NCBI GenBank assembly: GCA_964373925.1
Contig: CAYJWS010000011.1
Span: 1 to 23,791 of the forward strand
Direction: 5' to 3'
DNA length: 23,791 bases
DNA from: CAYJWS01 sp964373925
GTDB lineage: Bacteria > Patescibacteriota > Patescibacteriia > Buchananbacterales > GWA2-38-13
Both the position numbers and the translations under genes were made by a program. The notes beneath the pieces are model-generated. The model made no database searches. It saw only the letters and a program-made list of their open reading frames with translations, and was not told where the DNA came from. Below are positions 9,274 through 17,137 of this stretch, piece by piece (position 1 is the first letter of the stretch; every line of letters starts with the position of its first letter).

Positions 9274-10167
9274 ATGTATAACCAAATAGACTCTAATAAA
9301 CGAAAGACGGCAATTCTCATATCGCTTTTTATCGCCTTTATACTTTTGATTGGATGGACGTTTTCCATATACACGGATTCCGGCTACTTCGGCATAAGCA
9401 TCGCAGCCATATTCTCTATTGTCATGACGCTCGTTGGATACTATCAAGGAGACAAAATAGCGCTCATGTCCTCTGGGGCGCGGGCAATAACTCAAGGAGA
9501 AAATCTCTACATTTCAAGAATAGTTGAAAATCTCTCGATAACATCGGGAATCCCCGCTCCTAAAATATATATTATAGATGATGGCGCGATAAACGCGTTT
9601 GCCACCGGGCGCGACCCAAAGCATGCGTCTATCGCCATTACGCGAGGAGCCATAGAAAAACTGGAGAATGAAGAGCTTGAAGGCGTTATCGCCCACGAGC
9701 TTTCTCACATAAAAAATTATGACATCAGGCTTATGACCGTAATATTGGTCCTGGTTGGGCTCATCGCGCTTCTCTCCGACTGGTTTGTGCGCGTGAGGTG
9801 GTTTCGAGGCAGCAACAACAGAGATTCTCGCTCAGCTTCAGGCATTCAACTTGTTATGCTTATTATAGGGCTCGTGCTCCTTATACTTGCGCCAATAATT
9901 GGAAAAATAATCCAGCTTGCCATTTCAAGAAAAAGGGAATTTTTAGCTGACGCATCGGGCGCTCTTCTCACGCGCTATCCCGAAGGACTTGCGCGGGCTC
10001 TGGAAAAAATAAGGACGCAAAACCAGCCATTACGCCGCGCCAATAACGCCACCGCGCATCTCTATATCGCAAATCCTTTTGGTAAAACCAAGCACTTTCT
10101 TTCAACTCTCTTCTCAACACATCCACCTATAGAAGAAAGAATTGGCGAACTAAGAAAAATGGCTTAA
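9274..10167 (+). CDS. htpX: HtpX-type M48 membrane metalloprotease
   Basis: 297 residues, full HtpX length. Two N-terminal transmembrane helices (about 14-33 and 39-56) precede the protease domain with its conserved IPAPKIYIIDDGAINAFATG. The zinc motif HELSH is at 141-145 (GVIAHELSHIKNYD), and the third ligand is probably E222 in EFLADASGA. Two more hydrophobic segments lie between (about 152-171 and 191-212). The C-terminal LFSTHPPIEERIGEL is typical. HtpX degrades damaged or misfolded membrane proteins; here it probably works beside LemA. It may have been in one transcript with lemA before the four-helix-bundle insertion. No SD is visible. Confidence 0.95.
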   Translation: MYNQIDSNKRKTAILISLFIAFILLIGWTFSIYTDSGYFGISIAAIFSIVMTLVGYYQGDKIALMSSGARAITQGENLYISRIVENLSITSGIPAPKIYIIDDGAINAFATGRDPKHASIAITRGAIEKLENEELEGVIAHELSHIKNYDIRLMTVILVLVGLIALLSDWFVRVRWFRGSNNRDSRSASGIQLVMLIIGLVLLILAPIIGKIIQLAISRKREFLADASGALLTRYPEGLARALEKIRTQNQPLRRANNATAHLYIANPFGKTKHFLSTLFSTHPPIEERIGELRKMA

Positions 10168-10261
10168 AGTGAAACTTTTGAAAAATTGTCGTATTTTTTC
10201 CTGAGATTGCCACGTCATCACGAAAGTATTCGGGATTCCTCGCAATAACCTAGTTTTTTTG

Positions 10262-10388
10262 GTCATCCCGAATTCATTTCGGGATCTAATGTAGATTGCT
10301 TCTCCCCGAAAGCTTTCGGGGATCGCAATGACCCATAGAGGGGTTACGTTACGGACTCCCACCCCCGATAGCTATTCGGGGGATGACA
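10262..10388. repeat. Dispersed GTCATCCC hairpin cluster
   Basis: Two inverted units lie in the htpX-clpC spacer: GTCATCCCGAATTCATTTCGGGATC, then CCCCGAAAGCTTTCGGGG, and CCCCCGATAGCTATTCGGGGG ending in GATGAC. They belong to the same intergenic family seen at 381, 530, 14391, 15950 and 19312. They may act as bidirectional terminators between htpX and clpC. Confidence 0.55.
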
Positions 10389-10423
10389 AAAGATAATAGT
10401 ATAGTATTCAACTGCCAAAAACT

Positions 10424-12916
10424 ATGAAAAAAATATTTGAAGTATTCTCGCTCAACTGCAAAAAAGCCCTAAAATACGCCCATGCTTTCGCGTTAAAATC
10501 AAAAAGCCCATCCGTAGAGATGGAACATATACTTTTGGCCATATCAAAACAAAAAGGAAGCATCGGATCAGAAATTCTCCATCAATTAAAAATCCAGCCG
10601 GAAACGATTGAAAAATTCATTGGAGCGCTTTCTTCACAAGAGCATTCGCGCGAGATTATGCTTTCTTTAAGCGCGCAAAAAGCAATAAAACGCGCCGCGC
10701 TCGTCTCCTCTTTGAATGAGCATCAGTATGTCGGAACAGAACATATGCTTTTTGGAATTTTTGACCTCAATGACGAAAAGATAAACAACCTTCTCAAGTC
10801 GCATGACGTGGGAGTAAAAGACATTAAAAACAAAATCAAGATGGTATTCAAAAGCACTTCAAAGTTTCCGCAGATCTCAAACACGCTCAACAGCCTCCCG
10901 CAAAGGGCGGATGATATTGAAATAGAGAGATTTACGTCCGCACCGAGCAAAAAATCCATGCTTGAATTTTTCGCGACCAATCTCACAGACAAAAAAATAC
11001 AAAAAAACATCGACCCGGTTATTGGGCGCGAAAATGAGATTGAAAGAATCATCCAGATTCTCTCCCGCCGGACAAAAAATAATCCTCTGCTCTTGGGCGA
11101 TCCGGGCGTTGGAAAAACCGCCATCATCGAGGGACTCGCGAAAAAAATCCTCTCGGGAGACGTTCCCGAAGTTCTCATGAATAAAAAAATCTACACGCTT
11201 GATTTGGGCATGCTCATTGCGGGATCGAGCTTTCGGGGCGAATTTGAACACAGGCTCAAGCAGATTATCTTAGAGGTAAAAAATGACCCAGATATAATAC
11301 TTTTTGTGGATGAGATACACAATATCGTGGGAGCCGGCGCCGCCGCGGGCTCTATGGACGCGGCCAATATCCTCAAGCCCTCCCTTGCACGAGGCGAAGT
11401 TCGCTGCATAGGAGCTACTACTCTTGAAGAATACAAAAAGCACATTGAAAATGACATGGCGTTTGAGAGGAGATTTCAAACGGTCATGGTGCACGAGCCG
11501 TCAATGCAAAAAACTATTGAAATTCTTATGGGAACAAAGATCCATTTTGAAAGATTCCACAAAGTATCAATAACCGATGATGCCATACGAGCCGCAGTTG
11601 AGCTTTCCGGCCGGTATTTCCAAGAAAAATTTTTCCCGGACAAAGCGATTGATCTCATAGACGAAACAGCGTCAAGCTTCAAGATAAAAATAAAGCCAGA
11701 CGAAGCATTTGGCGAAATTCGCGAGCTTGAAAAAGAATATTCAAAAATATCTGATCAGAAAAAAAAGGCTGTTATTTTTGAAGATTACGACCTCGCCCTT
11801 AACTTACGTCACAAAGAAGAAGAAATACTCAAAACAATGTCCCGGCTTAAATTGCGGCATTCTCATGTTGGCTCAAAAACACTAGGCGCCATTTCCGATA
11901 CAGACATAAAAGAAACAGTATCTAAGATTACAAATATTCCTGTACAAGATTTAACCGCGCATGAAAAAAAACAGATACTCTCGCTTGAAGAAAAAATAAA
12001 AGAAAACATCGTTGGGCAAGACGTGGCAATAAAAACTATTGTTGAGTATATACGCAGGGCATGGGTCGGAATCCATGATGCCGAGCGCCCTATCGGCTCG
12101 TTTATTTTTCTTGGCCCATCGGGCGTGGGGAAAACAGAGCTTGCAAAAACGCTTGCTCAAGCGGTTTTCCATGACAGCCGCGCGCTTATCAGGATTGATA
12201 TGTCCGAATTCGCCGAAGGCTTCAACATCTCTAAACTTATCGGGTCGCCCGCCGGATATGTCGGATACAAAGATCCGACGAATCTCACCGACCGAGTGAA
12301 AAGAAAACCATATTCGGTAGTGCTTTTCGACGAGATAGAGAAGGCCCATCCGCAAGTATTCAATCTCATCCTCCAAGTCTTGGAAGACGGGCGCCTTACG
12401 GACGCCTCGGGAAAAACCGCGAACTTTAAAAATACAATTATCATAATGACATCAAACATCGGTTCCGATTTATTCAATAAGAAAGCAAAAATCGGTTTTG
12501 ACGCACGGCATAGACATGATATCCAATACACCGTTGGCGAGTTTGAGGAAACAAAAAAACAGGTGCTTGAAAAACTTTCAAAGTTTTTCCGCGTGGAGTT
12601 TCTCAATAGGATAGACAAGGTAGTGGTCTTTGAGCCACTCAACAAGCTCGCTATTGAAAAAATAGTGCGTATTGAGATCGCAAAGCTTGAAAAAAAATTA
12701 AAAGAAAAAAATATCAATCTTCGCTCTGATACGCGAGCCATAGAACATATCGCAAAATTAAGCTATGCGCCCGCTCTGGGAGCGCGGGCGGTAAGGAAAA
12801 ACGTATTAGAACATATTGAAAATCCCATTGCCGAAAAAATCCTCTCGGAAAATCTCGATAGTTCTAGCAGAGAGCTTGCGATTTTATATAAAAATAAAAA
12901 AATTATCATACAATAA
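10424..12916 (+). CDS. clpC: ClpC-type AAA+ unfoldase (Clp ATPase)
   Basis: 830 residues. The N-domain (1-150) holds two Clp-N repeats (SVEMEHILLAISKQ, HQYVGTEHMLFGIF). AAA1 has Walker A GDPGVGKT at 225-232 and Walker B with D296-E297. A middle region with a UVR-like helix (DQKKKAVIFEDYDLALNLR) marks ClpC rather than ClpB or ClpA. AAA2 has Walker A GPSGVGKT at 564-571 and Walker B D636-E637 (VVLFDEIEKAHP), and ends with the ALGARAVRK sensor-2 region. IGF at 690-692 is in the position of the ClpP-docking loop, so it probably feeds ClpP, although no clpP is in this window. Role: ATP-driven unfolding and degradation of cytosolic proteins. Start ATG at 10424 without clear SD; a TATAGT box lies about 25 bases upstream. 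Confidence 0.93.
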   Translation: MKKIFEVFSLNCKKALKYAHAFALKSKSPSVEMEHILLAISKQKGSIGSEILHQLKIQPETIEKFIGALSSQEHSREIMLSLSAQKAIKRAALVSSLNEHQYVGTEHMLFGIFDLNDEKINNLLKSHDVGVKDIKNKIKMVFKSTSKFPQISNTLNSLPQRADDIEIERFTSAPSKKSMLEFFATNLTDKKIQKNIDPVIGRENEIERIIQILSRRTKNNPLLLGDPGVGKTAIIEGLAKKILSGDVPEVLMNKKIYTLDLGMLIAGSSFRGEFEHRLKQIILEVKNDPDIILFVDEIHNIVGAGAAAGSMDAANILKPSLARGEVRCIGATTLEEYKKHIENDMAFERRFQTVMVHEPSMQKTIEILMGTKIHFERFHKVSITDDAIRAAVELSGRYFQEKFFPDKAIDLIDETASSFKIKIKPDEAFGEIRELEKEYSKISDQKKKAVIFEDYDLALNLRHKEEEILKTMSRLKLRHSHVGSKTLGAISDTDIKETVSKITNIPVQDLTAHEKKQILSLEEKIKENIVGQDVAIKTIVEYIRRAWVGIHDAERPIGSFIFLGPSGVGKTELAKTLAQAVFHDSRALIRIDMSEFAEGFNISKLIGSPAGYVGYKDPTNLTDRVKRKPYSVVLFDEIEKAHPQVFNLILQVLEDGRLTDASGKTANFKNTIIIMTSNIGSDLFNKKAKIGFDARHRHDIQYTVGEFEETKKQVLEKLSKFFRVEFLNRIDKVVVFEPLNKLAIEKIVRIEIAKLEKKLKEKNINLRSDTRAIEHIAKLSYAPALGARAVRKNVLEHIENPIAEKILSENLDSSSRELAILYKNKKIIIQ

Positions 12917-12932
12917 TAAAATTTACGCCCTT

Positions 12933-13020
12933 GACCCTCCCCCCTTCCGCCCAAGGCGGATCCGCCTAGGGCGGAAGCCCCTCCTCATGCTTGCCCTGTC
13001 GAATGACAGGGAGGAGGGGG
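12933..13020 (-). repeat. 88-bp inverted repeat, copy 2
   Basis: Reverse-oriented partner of 7907-7994, in the clpC-13086 spacer. Its stem-loops could also end clpC transcription. Recombination between the copies would invert about 5 kb carrying lemA, the four-helix-bundle gene, htpX and clpC. Confidence 0.85.
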
Positions 13021-13085
13021 AAATACTCAAAATTGTAAATTCTAAATAAATTTTCACACCAAAATCCTAACAAAAAATTACAATT

Positions 13086-14336
13086 ATGTCACGCTTTCAA
13101 AAAATTGCTCTAGTTATAGGATTCATGCTTCTTGTTTTTGGCATTGGGTTTCTTCTATACATCGTGTTCTTCAAGCCCCTCGTTCCCGGCGGCAACGACG
13201 CAAATCTGAAAAACATATCAGGTGGCCTTCCCGGCTCACAAGAAAATCAAAACGGCCAAATCTTCCCAGGAACAAACGGAACACTTCCTCGCTCCGGCGA
13301 TCTTAACGCCAACACAAATACCAATACCCAAACATCTCGCGATGGCCGAGGACCACAGCTCGGTCCAACTGCGGACGTTATAGCGCTTTCAAACACAAAA
13401 ACATACAATACCACCCTCTCAAAAAACGGCCTCTACCTCTACTACTACGACAAAGAAAGCGGAAAATTCTACAAAACCGACTCAAAGGGGAACATCACCC
13501 CCTTAGACGACAAGACGTTTTATCAGGTTGAGCAGGTTTCATGGTCGCCCGACCGGGAAAAAGCAATTTTGGAGTATCCGGACGGGGCGAATATCGTTTA
13601 TAATTTTTCAACAAAAAAACAATTTACGCTTCCCAAGCACTGGGTTGATTTTAACTTCTCTCCGGACAGCGACAAAATAATTTCAAAAAGCATCGGGATA
13701 AACAATGAAAATAATTTTCTCATTATTTCGGATTCAACTGGAACAAAAACAAAGGTCATACGCGAGCTTGGCGAAAATGCCGAGAAAGTGCTTCCCTTAT
13801 GGTCTCCGAACAATCAGGTGGTAGGAATGTATGTAACCGGCTCCGACCTTGAGCAACAGGAAGTTTTTTTCATAGGCCAAAACAGCGAAAATTTTAAATC
13901 CATGCTCGTGGAAGGATGGGGATTTGAGGGCCAGTGGACTCCGCAGGGCGATAAGCTCCTCTACAGCGTATATTCGAGCAGGACGCAAAACAAGCCCGAG
14001 CTGTGGATTGTAGACGCGCAGTCAAATTCCATAGGGAGAAATCGCCGAGAACTCAAGGTAGAAACATGGGCGGATAAATGCGCGTTTTATGACAACGATA
14101 CTCTCTACTGCGCGGTTCCTGATGGCCTGCAAGACAACGCAGGGCTTTTCCCCGAAGAAATGGACACCGTACCGGATATGATTTATAAAATCAATATAAG
14201 CACCGGCTCAAAAAGCCTGGTTGCTCGGCCGGATGAAAATCATACTATGAGCTCTATCTTTGTTTCTCCAAACGGCGACTTTATTTACTTTACTGATAAA
14301 AATGACGGGAAAATTTATAAGGTAGGAATAAAATAA
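13086..14336 (+). CDS. Membrane-anchored beta-propeller (PD40/WD40-like) protein
   Basis: 416 residues. A single transmembrane helix at about 7-29 (IALVIGFMLLVFGIGFLLYIVFF) is followed by a low-complexity linker (about 35-95, rich in N, G, T) and a TolB/PD40-like propeller. Blades are visible as repeated S-P-x-G/D or equivalent turns: VSWSPDREKAIL, FNFSPDSDKIIS, PLWSPNNQVVGM, GQWTPQGDKLLYSV, then IFVSPNGDFIYFTD. It is probably exported and displayed outside the membrane, where propellers usually mediate protein contacts. No enzyme motif is seen. It lies between clpC and radA with no evident functional link. No clear SD. Confidence 0.8.
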   Translation: MSRFQKIALVIGFMLLVFGIGFLLYIVFFKPLVPGGNDANLKNISGGLPGSQENQNGQIFPGTNGTLPRSGDLNANTNTNTQTSRDGRGPQLGPTADVIALSNTKTYNTTLSKNGLYLYYYDKESGKFYKTDSKGNITPLDDKTFYQVEQVSWSPDREKAILEYPDGANIVYNFSTKKQFTLPKHWVDFNFSPDSDKIISKSIGINNENNFLIISDSTGTKTKVIRELGENAEKVLPLWSPNNQVVGMYVTGSDLEQQEVFFIGQNSENFKSMLVEGWGFEGQWTPQGDKLLYSVYSSRTQNKPELWIVDAQSNSIGRNRRELKVETWADKCAFYDNDTLYCAVPDGLQDNAGLFPEEMDTVPDMIYKINISTGSKSLVARPDENHTMSSIFVSPNGDFIYFTDKNDGKIYKVGIK

Positions 14337-14367
14337 ATTTGTAACAAGTAACGTGTATATTTATATA

Positions 14368-14515
14368 GAGACTGTAGAAAAAGTAAAATTGTCATTCCGG
14401 CCCCGGAGCCGGAATCTAGCAGATTAACATACTTTACTTTTAGATCCCGTATCCCTCCTCCGCTAAAGCTACGGCGGGCAGGCCGGGTACGGGATGACAT
14501 TTTTTCTACAGTCTC
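14368..14515. mobile_element. MITE-like element with 15-bp terminal inverted repeats
   Basis: GAGACTGTAGAAAAA at 14368-14382 and its exact reverse complement TTTTTCTACAGTCTC at 14501-14515. Just inside lie GTCATTCC (14391) and GGGATGAC (14491-14498), so the whole 148-bp unit can fold into one long imperfect hairpin. ATA occurs on both sides (14365-14367, 14516-14518) as a possible short target duplication. No gene inside. The right terminal sequence recurs exactly at 467-481, and a decayed form (TTTTTTGCAGTCTT) at 16035-16048. Confidence 0.65.
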
Positions 14516-14554
14516 ATATTGTACTTTTTACCCATTACCTATTACCGTACACCT

Positions 14555-15907
14555 ATGTCCTCAAAGCAACAAACAATATTTCTCTGCTCAAGCTGCGACG
14601 CGCAGTTCCCAAAATGGCAAGGCAGATGCACGGAATGCGGAAACTGGGGAACTGTTGCTATGGCATTGCAGGCAAAAATTAAAAAATCAATGAGCGCGCC
14701 ACCCGGCAAAACTACGCGCATCTCCGATATGGCGCGAGAAAGCATACAAAGAATCACAACGGGCATAAAAGAGTTTGACAGAGTTCTTGGGGGAGGGATA
14801 GTTCCCTCCTCTCTTGTTCTCATAGGAGGCGAGCCTGGCATCGGCAAGTCAACGCTGATTTTGCAAGTTGCCTGCGCTATTCAAAAAAATACGCTCTATG
14901 TCTCGGGCGAAGAGTCTGGATCGCAGATAAAAATGCGTGCTGTTAGGCTCGGCCTTAATGCAAGTGCTCTCAACTTTTTTGGCGAAACGCACATTGAAAC
15001 GATCTGCGCGACCATAGAAAAAGAAAAACCCGAACTCACTATAGTTGACTCTATCCAGACAGTGTATTCAAGCGACGTGCCCAGCGAGCCGGGAAGCGTA
15101 AGTCAGGTGCGCAGCGCGACCGTGCGCCTTTTAGAAATAGCAAAAAAAACCAATACGGCAATTTTTATTATCGGCCACATTACCAAGGAAGGTGTTGTTG
15201 CGGGCCCCAAAATGCTCGAGCATCTTGTTGACACCGTAGTGTACCTTGAGGGCGACCGATACCACTCCTACAGGATTATGCGTACGATAAAAAACCGCTT
15301 TGGCTCCACAAACGAAGTGGGCGTTTTTGAGATGAAAGACAGCGGCCTCGCCGAGGTAAAAAATCCTTCAGCGATATTTCTTATGGAAAAAAATTCCAAA
15401 AATTCCGGCTCCATAATAACGGCAACGCTGGAGGGGTCAAGAATTTTTTTGGCAGAAGTGCAAGCGCTTGTCACAAAAACAAGCTTTGGATATCCGCAAA
15501 GAAAAGCCCAAGGATTTGATCTCAACCGCCTTAATCTTCTCATCGCTGTCCTTCAGAGAAGGGCTCATATCGCCCTTGAAACGCAGGACATACACATAAA
15601 TATCACGGGCGGACTCAAGGTTTCCGAACCTGCTATTGACCTCTCGGTATCTTTGGCAATAGTATCGGCGCATAAAAATATTATTTTAGAAAAAGACCTC
15701 ATAGCTTTTGGCGAAGTAGGGCTTGGTGGAGAAATTCGCTCGGTAAACCAAACGGAAAAGAGAATTTTGGAGTGCGAAAAGCTTGGATTCAAAAAAATCA
15801 TAATGCCTCTGCTTAACACGCGAATAAAAACTACCTGCGAAATTATTGAATGCGCGAACATCCAAAAAGCGATTGAATATATTTCAAAGGCTCAAAATAT
15901 CGAATAA
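14555..15907 (+). CDS. radA: RadA/Sms recombination protein
   Basis: 450 residues from the ATG at 14555. An in-frame ATG at 14519 would add twelve residues before the conserved N-terminus and overlap repeat-like spacer, so I reject it. C4 zinc finger: C11, C14, C25, C28 (CSSCDAQFPKWQGRCTEC). RecA-like ATPase with Walker A GEPGIGKS at 92-99, Walker B around ELTIVDSIQT, and the RadA-specific KNRFG at 246-250. The C-terminal Lon-like domain (RKAQGFDLNRLNLLIAVLQR to the end) lacks the protease catalytic pair as usual. RadA is a DNA-dependent ATPase helping branch migration, repair and, in competent bacteria, uptake recombination. No SD; a MITE-like element ends 39 bases before the start. Confidence 0.95.
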   Translation: MSSKQQTIFLCSSCDAQFPKWQGRCTECGNWGTVAMALQAKIKKSMSAPPGKTTRISDMARESIQRITTGIKEFDRVLGGGIVPSSLVLIGGEPGIGKSTLILQVACAIQKNTLYVSGEESGSQIKMRAVRLGLNASALNFFGETHIETICATIEKEKPELTIVDSIQTVYSSDVPSEPGSVSQVRSATVRLLEIAKKTNTAIFIIGHITKEGVVAGPKMLEHLVDTVVYLEGDRYHSYRIMRTIKNRFGSTNEVGVFEMKDSGLAEVKNPSAIFLMEKNSKNSGSIITATLEGSRIFLAEVQALVTKTSFGYPQRKAQGFDLNRLNLLIAVLQRRAHIALETQDIHINITGGLKVSEPAIDLSVSLAIVSAHKNIILEKDLIAFGEVGLGGEIRSVNQTEKRILECEKLGFKKIIMPLLNTRIKTTCEIIECANIQKAIEYISKAQNIE

Positions 15908-15949
15908 AACAGGTAGGTTATATAAATACTTAAAATCAGATATTTTGTT

Positions 15950-16025
15950 GTCATTCCCGCGAAAGCGGGAATCCAAAATTTCGCACATTATAAGGTCTGG
16001 ATTCCGGCTCCGGGGCCGGAATGAC
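15950..16025. repeat. Intergenic GTCATTCC...GGAATGAC hairpin module
   Basis: Ends GTCATTCC (15950-15957) and GGAATGAC (16018-16025) are exact inverted repeats. Inside are two smaller palindromes, CCCGCGAAAGCGGG and CCGGCTCCGGGGCCGG. It lies between the convergent radA and DUF3105 genes, where it could terminate both. Confidence 0.65.
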
Positions 16026-16079
16026 AATTTTACATTTTTTGCAGTCTTTTAAAGATGCAAACACAAAAAACGAAAAAAT

Positions 16080-16739
16080 TTATTTCACATGATGGTCTAT
16101 GCCTTGGTAGGCATTTATAAAATCAACAATGCGCTTTTCATCAAACGCATCAAGCGTATCAATCCTTGTCCACGCGGTAAGGGCAATTTTTAATGGAAGG
16201 TCGGGATACGGAGCCAAAATTACTCTTTCTGAATATTTTTTTATAATTTCTTCAAGTTGTTTTACCAATTCGGGACATCCTACCTGATAGTCTGGCACAA
16301 ATGCTTCTGTGGAGGTTGCTTCTGTTTCTTGAATAAGTTCTGATCCATCTCCACACCAATACTGCACCATCACCCCGCCGTCTTCAAGATTATGAACCTG
16401 AAGCTCGTTTGGAATTGGCGCGTCAGATACTCCCCACGGGGCTTTGTGGCCAAGATGCGGGCCTGATGTTGGAGGAGTGGAATTATAGGCAATATGTTTT
16501 GTATCTATGCTTTGAATATGATCATTGCCAAGATCTGCAATGGACTGCCCTGTTTTGGGGCGGGTAAGCTTCCATCCTATAAATCCAAAAATGAGCAGTA
16601 AGAATACTGCTTGAATAACAATTTTCAGTACTCTTTGAGCTGCTTTTTTCTTCTCATGCGATATTTTATTTTCGGCTTTTTCCTGCCTGCGTTGCATCCT
16701 TCTCTCTTTTTTTGACATCTGTACTTGTCCGTTTTCCAT
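16080..16739 (-). CDS. DUF3105 membrane-anchored extracytoplasmic protein
   Basis: 219 residues. A strongly basic N-terminus (SKKERRMQRRQEKAENK) precedes one transmembrane helix at about 41-60 (LKIVIQAVFLLLIFGFIGWK), giving an inside-N signal anchor. The outside domain carries the DUF3105 hallmarks: IAYNSTPPTSGPHLG, then APWGVSDAPIPNELQVHNLE with DGGVMVQYWC, and the C-terminal VILAPYPDLPLKIALTAWTR. The usual motif is VHNLEHG; here His is replaced by Asp (NLEDGG). Function unknown; the conserved H and C residues suggest metal or redox chemistry but this is inference. Start could be M1 or M8 (MSKKER, 16718). A long MITE-like copy begins 24 bases upstream. Confidence 0.85.
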   Translation of the reverse strand: MENGQVQMSKKERRMQRRQEKAENKISHEKKKAAQRVLKIVIQAVFLLLIFGFIGWKLTRPKTGQSIADLGNDHIQSIDTKHIAYNSTPPTSGPHLGHKAPWGVSDAPIPNELQVHNLEDGGVMVQYWCGDGSELIQETEATSTEAFVPDYQVGCPELVKQLEEIIKKYSERVILAPYPDLPLKIALTAWTRIDTLDAFDEKRIVDFINAYQGIDHHVK

Positions 16740-16762
16740 AGAGTTGGGTTATGAATATTATC

Positions 16763-17090
16763 TTGAATTACGAAATGCCCTTACTGCCATCATCCCCCGA
16801 TAGCTATCGGGGGATCCCCTTGACTACCGGTCATCGCGAGTCCCGATATTCATCGGGATAAACTCCATGAAACGTAGCGTGGCGATCCGACTTCGTGAGA
16901 AGTCGCCCTGAGCATAGTCGAAGGGTCTCATTATTTATACGAGATCCCTCTCCGCCATCTGGCGGATCGGGACGATGCTTGAGCATCGGATTGCTTCGCC
17001 GGGCTCGCAATGACGAAAAAAAATAAATTGCCTCATCCCCGGATAACTATCGGAAGACTCGCAATAACAATAAAGTTTATTTCGTAATAT
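16763..17090. mobile_element. Long copy of the TTGAATTACGAAAT MITE-like element
   Basis: Its left end shares 24 consecutive bases with 497-520. The right end ATTTCGTAATAT (17079-17090) is a slightly decayed inverted repeat of the left. The 328-bp unit fills nearly all of the 398-bp spacer between DUF3105 and recG. The interior is a mosaic of hairpins such as CCCCCGATAGCTATCGGGGG (16794-16813) and GCCATCTGGC near 16951. No coding frame is believable. Confidence 0.6.
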
Positions 17091-17137
17091 AAAAAAAATC
17101 TAATAATTATAAAGAAAATCTCTATTCTTTTCAAGTA

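Noticed and set aside
10723..12741. Several minus-strand frames opposite clpC (up to 194 residues)
   Set aside because: Antisense shadows; clpC codes a full, motif-complete protein on the plus strand.
14519..14554. Upstream ATG for radA
   Set aside because: It adds MYFLPITYYRTP encoded by heptamer-repeat spacer; the conserved RadA N-terminus begins at the ATG at 14555.
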